A stretch of 64,000 nucleotides of DNA from an uncultured SAR86 cluster bacterium. Lineage in GTDB: Bacteria; Pseudomonadota; Gammaproteobacteria; Magnimaribacterales; D2472. Where the stretch lies: the NCBI GenBank assembly GCA_902557705.1, contig CACEBI010000002.1:1-64000 (forward strand). The letters run 5' to 3'. The translations under genes were made by a program, and so were the position numbers. The first letter of the stretch is position 1. Each line of letters opens with the position of its first letter. Below are positions 35,650 to 42,070 of this stretch, in pieces. Below the pieces are notes generated by a model. That model was not told where the DNA came from, did not search any database, and worked only from the letters and a program-made list of their open reading frames with translations.

Positions 35650-36733
35650 TCTTTACTCCTTTTTTATACACAATGATTTTTGCCTTCATTAGTACATTTT
35701 TCCCATTGGGATGAATATTTTCATACCCATTTTTAATTGTTTTGACAACTTTCTCATTTAATTCATCATTATTAGTTATCTCTACATCAGCAATCTCAAA
35801 AATATCTGAGGACAATTCTCTTGTTGACTTACCAGAATCAATTTCAAATTCAAAAACATCCATTTCCTCAAGATAGCTTTCTATATATTTGTTGACACTA
35901 TCTAGTTTTTTTCTAGTTTCCTCAGAGATTGTATTTTCAACTAAAAAATCTTTTACTAAATTATTTAGCTCAATTAATGGAAGGATAGAATTTTTTTTAA
36001 TAGAGAAATCATATCCTTGTTTGAGCCTTTCTATCTCTTTATTTTGGCTATCAATTGTTGAGTTTAATTTGGTCATAGACTCTATCATTTGGGCAATTAA
36101 TGATTCGTTATTTTTTTGATTACCTAAAGAGACTTTACTAAAGTCCAAAATTTGAGTCGTTAACCCATGCATGTGAATTCTTAAATCATCAAGAACATCT
36201 AAGTGTGCATCAGGAAAAACAATTGAATCATTTTTAGTATATCTTCTTCTCCATTTAACATGCCTAAACAATAGTGTTGTTACTATAAAAAGTAAAAATA
36301 GAGTAATAAAAAAAGCTATATAGCCAATTAGCCTTATATTAGACCCATCTTTTTCTGTAACAATATTTGGATACTGAACATCTTCACCACGGTCACCTTC
36401 AACTGATTCGTCACCCACTTCTTCTTCACCGTCAGCAGAGTCGTCACCTGCTTCTGAAAGACTGTTTGAATCTTCTTCGCCAGGCATTCCATCTTCATCT
36501 TCTGACTCTCCAGTGTTAGGGTCGAAGTCAGGTTGGTTGTAACCGTCTTCGTCTTCGTCACCTTCTTCTTCGTCACCAACGTCAGGCATTGTGATACCTT
36601 GTGATTCTTGAATAACTTTTTCATTAGAATCTTGTGAGCTTGCAATAGGTACTTTGAAAACAAAAACCAATATTAAAGAGACAACAAAAAACGATATTAA
36701 AAAGGATAAAATAATAATAAGATTTTTTTTCAT
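35642..36733 (-). CDS. Membrane-anchored GrpE-like nucleotide exchange factor
   Basis: Protein of 363 residues. Two transmembrane helices (about 4-27 and 133-156) enclose a very acidic Asp/Glu/Gly-rich loop (about 45-118). The C-terminal half has a coiled coil (about 200-245) and then a segment like the GrpE head: acidic strands and VVKTIKNGYENIHPNGKNVL followed by KAKIIVYKKG (about 329-358), which lines up with the GrpE ending GY-NGRVLRPA-V-V-K. The topology puts this domain in the cytoplasm next to the membrane. It is the first gene of the Hsp70 operon. The GrpE assignment rests on this C-terminal pattern and the position before an Hsp70 gene. Confidence 0.7.
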   Translation of the reverse strand: MKKNLIIILSFLISFFVVSLILVFVFKVPIASSQDSNEKVIQESQGITMPDVGDEEEGDEDEDGYNQPDFDPNTGESEDEDGMPGEEDSNSLSEAGDDSADGEEEVGDESVEGDRGEDVQYPNIVTEKDGSNIRLIGYIAFFITLFLLFIVTTLLFRHVKWRRRYTKNDSIVFPDAHLDVLDDLRIHMHGLTTQILDFSKVSLGNQKNNESLIAQMIESMTKLNSTIDSQNKEIERLKQGYDFSIKKNSILPLIELNNLVKDFLVENTISEETRKKLDSVNKYIESYLEEMDVFEFEIDSGKSTRELSSDIFEIADVEITNNDELNEKVVKTIKNGYENIHPNGKNVLMKAKIIVYKKGVKNE

Positions 36734-36806
36734 ACGTTTATAACTATAATCTTTTTTTAATTAATAATCATGTTTTAATTAAAGACATATGTGTTAACCT
36801 GATAAA

Positions 36807-37283
36807 ATGAAGTTTAAATTTTTATTTTTATGTCTACTAATATCTAGTTGCTCTAAAACTATGTCTCCATTAGATCTAGATGTTGGGGATTGTTTCATTG
36901 ATCTCTCAAGTGAAGAATTGCTTGCAGGTGAAGCTCAGAATGCTGATTATGTAGAGGTTGTTGATTGCTTTGAACCTCACAACTATGAAATAGTAGCTAA
37001 ATTTCAATCTGTTCCTGAGTCTTATAGAAATAGTGAAAATCCTATGGATGATGCTTGTTTTTATAATCTTGTAGAATACATAGAATCTATATATCCAAAT
37101 GCTGATTACCTAACTTTAATAGAAATATATGAAAAGTTTGATGCAAAATATAGTCGATTAATGCATTTCAATACTATCGGTGATACTCTTAAACCAGATC
37201 CAAATAAAGAATTTAATTGCGCTGTAATGTCAAAAAATTCTTTGATATTTAATAGCTTTAAAAAAGATATAGAGAAAAATTAA
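36807..37283 (+). CDS. Lipoprotein with septum-formation-like domain
   Basis: Predicted lipoprotein of 158 residues, lipobox ISSC (Cys about residue 15). The mature part begins with LDVGDCFID and continues to VEVVDCFEPHNYEIVAKF, the pattern of the Septum_form domain (paired Cys, a PH motif and Glu after it). That domain is common in actinobacteria and occurs in other envelope proteins; its role is poorly known, so the name should not be taken as proof of a division function. Four Cys in the mature part may form disulfides. Divergent from the Hsp70 operon and convergent with the 231-residue gene (4 bp overlap). Confidence 0.7.
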   Translation: MKFKFLFLCLLISSCSKTMSPLDLDVGDCFIDLSSEELLAGEAQNADYVEVVDCFEPHNYEIVAKFQSVPESYRNSENPMDDACFYNLVEYIESIYPNADYLTLIEIYEKFDAKYSRLMHFNTIGDTLKPDPNKEFNCAVMSKNSLIFNSFKKDIEKN

Positions 37284-37975
37284 ATATAGTTTGTTTCCTG
37301 TATTTCAGATTCATAGATATCATAACTACTCATACACATTCTTTCAGAGTGCTTTATTGCGTGTGACAATCCCTCGATAGTAAAGCTCATATCTTTAAGA
37401 GGTGATGCATTGCCAAATTTAATTTCAAATTTTTTGCCATCTCTTATTGATAGAATGTATTTTGGTTTAAAGACGTAGTCAATATTAGAGCCTTCTCCAA
37501 TGATATTACTCACCTTTAAAACAATATCCTTGGGCTTACCTCTATCAACAGTCATAGTTGCTTTAATTTCATCATCTTCTAAATAATTGGTATTTCCAAC
37601 TGGTGCTGTAATTGTTGGCTCAGAGGTAACACAAAAAGGTCGAGCCATTTCTAAATAAAAATTAGTGCTTGTATCATTACCTGTTTTATGTAGGATAAGA
37701 TTTTCATTTGAGTAAGAGTCTATACCCCAGCCATCAATGGTTCTTGTCCAGTCAGCTGAGAGAAATGAAGATGAGATCGTTAGGAGGAAAATAAACTTAT
37801 GATGCTTATACATAGGATTCCCGGAGAAAGGACCAAAATGTACCATCTTATCGTCTAGGATAATCTCATCTTCATGCTCAAAAAGATCTTTCTTTGGCTT
37901 AAGCCATCTCTTGATGCTAATACCAAATGTGAAAAGTATTAAACTAAGCAAACCAAACCCAATAACTTCTTCCAT
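37280..37975 (-). CDS. Envelope protein downstream of an ECF-type promoter
   Basis: Protein of 231 residues, family unknown. A first hydrophobic segment (about 5-22) is followed by a charged cytoplasmic-like stretch, then a second one (about 60-73) that resembles a signal peptide (HHKFIFLLTISSSFLSADW). The rest (74-231) looks like a beta-rich exported domain with three Cys. An AGGAG site 7 nt before the ATG at 37975 supports this start over the internal Met at 37813. The promoter at 38009-38036 carries the same hexamers and spacing as the one before the ECF sigma gene, so it is a likely target of that sigma factor. Confidence 0.7.
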   Translation of the reverse strand: MEEVIGFGLLSLILFTFGISIKRWLKPKKDLFEHEDEIILDDKMVHFGPFSGNPMYKHHKFIFLLTISSSFLSADWTRTIDGWGIDSYSNENLILHKTGNDTSTNFYLEMARPFCVTSEPTITAPVGNTNYLEDDEIKATMTVDRGKPKDIVLKVSNIIGEGSNIDYVFKPKYILSIRDGKKFEIKFGNASPLKDMSFTIEGLSHAIKHSERMCMSSYDIYESEIQETNYI

Positions 37976-38008
37976 ATATAACTCCTAAATAAATGTTTCG
38001 TTATTTTT

Positions 38009-38036
38009 ATAACGTGTCAGAAATAGATTTGTTACA
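38009..38036 (-). promoter_or_regulatory. ECF sigma-type promoter before the 231-residue envelope gene
   Basis: On the minus strand TGTAAC (38036-38031), 16 bases, then CGTTAT (38014-38009), 33 bases before the ATG at 37975. The same pattern with the same spacing occurs at 39338-39311 before the sigma gene. AAC in the -35 and CGT in the -10 are typical of ECF promoters. A perfect inverted repeat CGTTAT-TTTT-ATAACG (37999-38014) covers the -10 and the expected transcription start. Confidence 0.7.
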
Positions 38037-38043
38037 AATTAAT

Positions 38044-38706
38044 TTAACAATGACAAAAGATATGTCGTTTTACTTCACTAGCTGCGAAGGAAACATCCAC
38101 AGTTTCAATTATAGATATATCAACAAAGTAATTTTTATCTGCCCTTGGAGTATTGATGTCATTGTTAACAAAGAAATCTTTGTTAGCTTCATAGATTGCG
38201 TACATAACTTGATACTTATCTACGCCTAAGTCATTAGCTATCTGTGATGCAGTGCTCCATAGAGTTTCCATTTCAGAACCTGAAACAAATATAGGCTCAG
38301 GCTCTTCAATTATCTCTTCAATGACTACAATAGGTTCTTCATTAACAACTTCTGCAATTTCGACTGGTTCAACTATTTCAGAAGGGGAATTCACAATGGT
38401 AAAAGCTATTACAGCCAAACTTGCTGCAATTGCAAAACCTACCAAAGGTCTAAAATTAATTGCATTGATATTAGAAGAAGACTTTTCAAACTGTTCGTTA
38501 ATAAAAGATTCAGCTTTTGCATTTAACTCCTTTGCTTTGTCTCCTCTAAAGAAACCTTCAAGCATGGACTCGGATACTAATAAACTTTCATAAAACTCTG
38601 TAGCTTCTTTTGAAGCATTAACAAGTGCTTTAAGTTTTGGAGAACTTTCAATAGTTGCTCCATCATCCACTAGTTCAATGATTTGTATTTGTATTTCTTC
38701 ATTCAT
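38044..38706 (-). CDS. Transmembrane anti-sigma factor with FimV-like LysM-type periplasmic domain
   Basis: Protein of 220 residues overlapping the sigma gene by 4 bp (ATGA). The cytoplasmic N-terminus (1-85) is helical and acidic, without the zinc HxxxCxxC motif. A single membrane helix lies at about 88-104, then a Glu/Pro/Val-rich linker (108-140). Residues 146-195 (METLWSTASQIANDLGV, then YQVMYAIYEANKDFF, then INTPRADK) match the LysM-like FimV N-terminal motif, also present in the FimV-like protein at 51847-53157. This suggests the anti-sigma factor senses peptidoglycan or a partner in the periplasm. The sigma-binding role is inferred from position and topology. Confidence 0.72.
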   Translation of the reverse strand: MNEEIQIQIIELVDDGATIESSPKLKALVNASKEATEFYESLLVSESMLEGFFRGDKAKELNAKAESFINEQFEKSSSNINAINFRPLVGFAIAASLAVIAFTIVNSPSEIVEPVEIAEVVNEEPIVVIEEIIEEPEPIFVSGSEMETLWSTASQIANDLGVDKYQVMYAIYEANKDFFVNNDINTPRADKNYFVDISIIETVDVSFAASEVKRHIFCHC

Positions 38707-39281
38707 AATTTTCTATCCATGCATTGGGCAAGTTTTATTCTTGCTCTGTTTGCTTTTACTCTTAAATTTGCCATGCTTAAATCGCTAACAACTTCTTGAA
38801 TCTCTATGTAACTATGACCAGCTCCAAGCATTGCTAATATTATTTTGTCTGTTTCATCAAACGTTTCTAAACAATCAAGCATCTTTTGATACTCTAATTT
38901 TTCTTCTTGAAAGCCTTTATTAGTTATCTCAATATCATTAGCTTGAATTGATAAATTCTTTTTTCTTTTTCTGTAATCGTCCCTAAACTTATTTTTTAAA
39001 ATCTTTCTTGCATATGCCATTGGATAGTTAGAGCTTTCTAGTGTCTCTCTATTTTTTAATAGCTTTTCTATAGTGTGCTGTATCAAATCCCATGCATCAT
39101 CTGAATCATTGCTTGTTAGCAACATTGCATATGGCATGAGTTTTTTGCTGATATATTCGATTAATTCTTTGAAGGGCATCTCTATTCTATTCTTGCATAC
39201 TTTATTCTTAGAATGTTTAAGCACAATAGAATTTGTCTGCTTAATTGCAGTTTCAGCATTAACTCTCGCAAGTGCCTCCAT
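38703..39281 (-). CDS. ECF-type RNA polymerase sigma factor
   Basis: Sigma-70 family factor of 192 residues. Region 2 lies at about 40-110 (SNDSDDAWDLIQHTIEKLLKN, YPMAYARKILKNKFRDDYRKR) and region 4 at about 130-190 (LETFDETDKIILAMLGAGHSYIEIQEVV, then NLRVKANRARIKL). No region 3 is present, which defines the ECF class. The first 34 residues are not family-like; an internal ATG at 39179 would remove them, but neither start has a good ribosome site. The promoter at 39311-39338 suggests autoregulation. Its partner anti-sigma gene overlaps the stop. Confidence 0.85.
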   Translation of the reverse strand: MEALARVNAETAIKQTNSIVLKHSKNKVCKNRIEMPFKELIEYISKKLMPYAMLLTSNDSDDAWDLIQHTIEKLLKNRETLESSNYPMAYARKILKNKFRDDYRKRKKNLSIQANDIEITNKGFQEEKLEYQKMLDCLETFDETDKIILAMLGAGHSYIEIQEVVSDLSMANLRVKANRARIKLAQCMDRKL

Positions 39282-39310
39282 AAGTATTAATAAATATATT
39301 TACTAACCCT

Positions 39311-39338
39311 ATAACGAAGCAGGATAGAAAATGTTACA
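39311..39338 (-). promoter_or_regulatory. ECF sigma-type promoter before the sigma/anti-sigma operon
   Basis: On the minus strand TGTAAC (39338-39333), 16 bases, CGTTAT (39316-39311), 29 bases before the ATG at 39281. It shares a 16-base upstream match (AAATTAATTTGTAACA) with the promoter at 38009-38036. A match in both hexamers, spacing and upstream bases is hard to explain by chance in such a short region and fits autoregulation. Confidence 0.72.
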
Positions 39339-39340
39339 AA

Positions 39341-39985
39341 TTAATTTTTTTCTTTTGATTTATATATAGAAGGTTCAATCTTCAATGTATTTTGTTCAAG
39401 TATCTTTTGTCTTTTTAAAGCGTCAACTTCACTTCTTAATGATTTTACTTCAGCAGAAATATTATTATTGCTATAGGGAGTAGAGTTTACAGAAGATGCT
39501 TGTGCAAAACCAACAAGAGCGGCATCAGCTATTGTTAAAATACCATCCATTCTATCCTGCCATGTAGTAATACCATTGATTCTTCTGTACTCAATAATAC
39601 CAATTCCTCCATAATATTCTTCTCTTTCAATTTGATTTACAGCACATTCATACTCATTAGCTATCTCACACCTGCTTATAAGCTCAATAATAAAGTCTCT
39701 TTTTGAAAAATCTTGTTTTGGTAAGCCATAAAGAAAATACCTTCTTCCATATTTTGTTTCAAAAGCTATACCTTGCCAGTAGTTATCTAGATTAATTACT
39801 TCATTGCTCCAATCAGCTTCCCATTCTGCTGTATCAAGATACTCCCCATAAAGGGACCCAGTGCTAACTAATCTTACTGAATTATTTTTATCAACATGGC
39901 TATACATCATTGCTTCATTTGAATTACTTACACAGCTAGATAAAACAAATAAAATTAGAACTAATAGGCAAGAATTATTCTTCAT
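39341..39985 (-). CDS. Hypothetical lipoprotein
   Basis: Predicted lipoprotein of 214 residues, lipobox LSSC (Cys about residue 18). The middle (about 60-150) is rich in Tyr, Trp and Arg with two Cys (RCEIANEYEC) that may form a disulfide; the end (about 175-200) is a short coiled coil (SAEVKSLRSEVDALKRQ), then a basic tail. I do not recognise the family. The stop lies within the upstream arm of the sigma gene promoter, 3 bp from the -35 box, so read-through into the sigma operon is possible. Located near other envelope genes, probably outer-membrane attached. Confidence 0.7.
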   Translation of the reverse strand: MKNNSCLLVLILFVLSSCVSNSNEAMMYSHVDKNNSVRLVSTGSLYGEYLDTAEWEADWSNEVINLDNYWQGIAFETKYGRRYFLYGLPKQDFSKRDFIIELISRCEIANEYECAVNQIEREEYYGGIGIIEYRRINGITTWQDRMDGILTIADAALVGFAQASSVNSTPYSNNNISAEVKSLRSEVDALKRQKILEQNTLKIEPSIYKSKEKN

Positions 39986-40066
39986 ACCTTATCCTAAACA
40001 ATGTGTTTTATTTTGACAAACAATTGGCACAGATATTGCAATATACAAGGTATTTAGGAGGTATTT

Positions 40067-40177
40067 ATGGCAGATTACTGGCTAAGAGTATTTGAATTTT
40101 GTAAAGAAGAGCCTGGTTGGGCTATTGCATTTTTCTTTTGTGGCTTTGTTATAGGTGAAACTTACTTCATTCTATAA
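40067..40177 (+). CDS. Small single-span membrane protein (36 residues)
   Basis: Short open frame of 36 residues (MADYWLRVFEFCKEEPGWAI then a hydrophobic run to FIL). A perfect AGGAGG lies at 40056-40061, five bases before the ATG, and a TTGACA at 40014-40019 lies upstream, although the -10 is weak. The C-terminal half (about 18-36) could span the membrane. The quality of the ribosome site is unusual in this window and is the main support. No family recognised. Confidence 0.55.
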   Translation: MADYWLRVFEFCKEEPGWAIAFFFCGFVIGETYFIL

Positions 40178-40180
40178 ATA

Positions 40181-40555
40181 TTAGTTCATATCTATAGCGA
40201 ACTCTTTCAATATTTCTATATCGATAATAGAAATAGTTTTTTTATTAGTTTTTTTAAGGTAAATCTTAGGAGCAAAACCATGCTCGTAAGCTTCCTTCCA
40301 TCGTTCGGCACAAACACACCAGGAGTCTCCTGCTTTTAATCCTGGAAAATCAAATTCAGGTCTTGGGGTAGAAAGATCGTTGCCTCGAGATTTTGAGAAA
40401 CTTAAAAACTCATCATTCATTAATGAGCAAACAATATGCAAACCTCTGTCGAGTTGATCGGTATGACAGAACCCATCTCGAAAAAATCCTGTTATAGGAT
40501 TTGAGCAACACTCCTCAATTGGCTCATCAAAAATATTAACTTGCTGCATGTCCAT
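40181..40555 (-). CDS. DUF2237 family protein
   Basis: Protein of 124 residues of the conserved DUF2237 family: ECCSNPITGFFRDGFCHTD (about 15-33), HIVCSLMNDEFLSFSKSRGNDLSTPRPEFDFPGLKAGD (in parts) and WCVCAERWKEAYEHG are all strongly conserved. Paired Cys residues (16-17, 30, 80, 82) and the Arg-Pro-Glu segment suggest a metal or ligand site, but no function is known for the family. It stands alone between two plus-strand genes. Confidence 0.85.
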   Translation of the reverse strand: MDMQQVNIFDEPIEECCSNPITGFFRDGFCHTDQLDRGLHIVCSLMNDEFLSFSKSRGNDLSTPRPEFDFPGLKAGDSWCVCAERWKEAYEHGFAPKIYLKKTNKKTISIIDIEILKEFAIDMN

Positions 40556-40617
40556 TGAGTAAAATCTTATTATTTAAAATCAAAGATATCTAGTATCAAT
40601 CTTGATAAAATAAATTT

Positions 40618-40944
40618 ATGAATAATGATGGAAAAGTTCTCTTCAATGAAAAATGTTCAATCTGCAATTTTGAAATTAAACATTACAAAAAAAGATCAGA
40701 ATTAGACTTCAATGATTGCAGTCACATGGAAGATAAATACCTAAAAAAACTTCATGTTATTTTTAATGATGGAGAAGAATTAGTAGGTGTTGATGCATTT
40801 ATTTATGTCTGGAATAGAACCACAGGTTATCGTTGGCTTGGTACACTCGTTGCACTTCCGGTTGTAAAACAACTAGCTGTTTTTGCTTATTCTATTCTTG
40901 CTTTTTTACTCTTCTGGCGCTTTAAAATATTTAATAAAAGTTAG
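40618..40944 (+). CDS. DCC-family (DUF393) thiol-disulfide protein
   Basis: Small protein of 108 residues of the DCC/DUF393 family. The CxxC motif is in FNEKCSICNFEI (Cys13 and Cys16, where the family has DGxCxxC), followed by HVIFNDGEELVGVDAFIYVW and a hydrophobic C-terminus (about 78-100) that may be a membrane helix. Usual members are about 120-130 residues. It may act as a membrane-linked redox protein. The N-terminal Asp-Gly of the family reads Asn-Glu here. The Fur box and bacterioferritin gene follow. Confidence 0.78.
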   Translation: MNNDGKVLFNEKCSICNFEIKHYKKRSELDFNDCSHMEDKYLKKLHVIFNDGEELVGVDAFIYVWNRTTGYRWLGTLVALPVVKQLAVFAYSILAFLLFWRFKIFNKS

Positions 40945-40962
40945 AAAAAATAATACCTAGAT

Positions 40963-40981
40963 GCAAATGATTATCATAATG
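40963..40981 (+). promoter_or_regulatory. Fur box upstream of bacterioferritin
   Basis: The 19-base stretch GCAAATGATTATCATAATG matches the Fur consensus at 14 of 19 positions with the central ATGATTATCAT intact, and an extra ATGATT follows. It lies about 100 bases before the bfr-like gene in the 139 bp intergenic space, so iron-dependent control of that gene by Fur is likely. Confidence 0.75.
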
Positions 40982-41083
40982 ATTCGTATTAAAAAAAAAC
41001 CTTATATCAGTAGTTTACATCATTTGTAAATTCTTTTATAGTTGTCTTAATTAATTAATTTTTAATGCTTAAGGAGCAGAAAC

Positions 41084-41524
41084 ATGGGATTAAAACCACT
41101 AGATACAAATAAGGCTTGTGCGATTCTAAACGAGATAATGGAATACGAATTAGCAGGAGTTGTTCGCTATACTCACTCAGCTATGATGATAACTGGCCCT
41201 TATAGAATTCCAATTGTTGCTTTCTTAAAAGAACAAGCAAGTGAGTCATTGTTACACGCTCAAGGAGCTGGTGAATTAATTGCTGGACTTGATGGTCACC
41301 CTAGTCAGAAGATAGCAAAAATTGAAGAGACAGGACAACATACTATTAAAGATATTTTAGAAGAAAGCTTGGAGCATGAACTTCATGCTGTTGGTCTTTA
41401 CAAAAAACTTCTCGAAGAGGTTGAAGATAGATCTATTTATTTAGAAGAGTATGCAAGAGGCATGATCGGTGAAGAGGAGCAACATTCATTAGAACTCAAA
41501 AGAATGTTAAAAGATTACGGGTAA
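41084..41524 (+). CDS. bfr: Bacterioferritin-like ferritin
   Basis: Four-helix ferritin-like protein of 146 residues. Diiron ligands are suggested by EYELAGVVRYTH (about 19-30), EQASESLLHAQGAGE (about 48-62), EESLEHELHAV (about 92-102) and MIGEEEQHSLEL (about 128-139, a standard ExxH). In the first ExxH position the Glu is four residues before the His (ESLLH), as in a subgroup of these proteins. An AAGGAG site precedes the ATG at 41084, and a Fur box lies upstream. It likely stores iron or limits Fenton damage. Heme binding through a Met cannot be decided. Confidence 0.82.
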   Translation: MGLKPLDTNKACAILNEIMEYELAGVVRYTHSAMMITGPYRIPIVAFLKEQASESLLHAQGAGELIAGLDGHPSQKIAKIEETGQHTIKDILEESLEHELHAVGLYKKLLEEVEDRSIYLEEYARGMIGEEEQHSLELKRMLKDYG

Positions 41525-41530
41525 ACTTAA

Positions 41531-41968
41531 TTAAGCTTTTTTAAAATACCTTTGATGATGAGCTTCCGATAAATCTAAAAACTCTTTATTAATCTCGTCA
41601 CGTATTTTCATAGGATCATAATTTTTAAGACTAGTAATACCAAATTGTTCTAAGTCTAAATTTTGTGATCCTGCTGCTCTAAGCAAATCAAAAATCCAAG
41701 TTAAAGGATCCATAGAGTTGTTGTAATTAATTGCATTCTCTTTTAACTTTATTTGAAGTAAATCTGAATCATGAACTTTAAATCTATCTTGAAGAATTAA
41801 GACTTTAAATTTTTCAAGTCGATCATTTACAAGCGCCCTCTCGTCTTGTGAATATTTTGGCCAACTAATGATCTCGTGAACAAATCTTTTACACCCTTTG
41901 CAGACGTCATCTCCATATGTTGTGGAGCAAATACCTAAACAAGGAGTTGTAGATCGAGTTTTTTGCAT
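41531..41968 (-). CDS. DUF1289 family protein with extended C-terminus
   Basis: Protein of 145 residues. The N-terminus is a DUF1289 domain: TPCLGICSTTYGDDVCKGCKRFVHEIISW (in parts, about 8-36), with four Cys that probably bind zinc or another metal. The rest (about 45-145) extends beyond the usual 60-90 residue proteins and has no recognised domain; a HHQRYFKKA end is basic. Function unknown. It converges with bfr (6 bp between) and is divergent from acnB, with 102 bp holding the acnB promoter. Confidence 0.75.
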   Translation of the reverse strand: MQKTRSTTPCLGICSTTYGDDVCKGCKRFVHEIISWPKYSQDERALVNDRLEKFKVLILQDRFKVHDSDLLQIKLKENAINYNNSMDPLTWIFDLLRAAGSQNLDLEQFGITSLKNYDPMKIRDEINKEFLDLSEAHHQRYFKKA

Positions 41969-42070
41969 AATTAAGCAAAATAATAACTCATTTTTAAATA
42001 AAATCTGCTATTTACTAGATGCCTTTTGCTTATAAGAGTAAAATTACTACCGTTAACAAGGAGATAATCA

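Noticed and set aside
36334-36663. Minus-strand frame of 109 codons (Lys/Val/Thr-rich)
   Set aside because: Out-of-frame shadow of the acidic loop of the GrpE-like gene; repetitive composition keeps the frame open.
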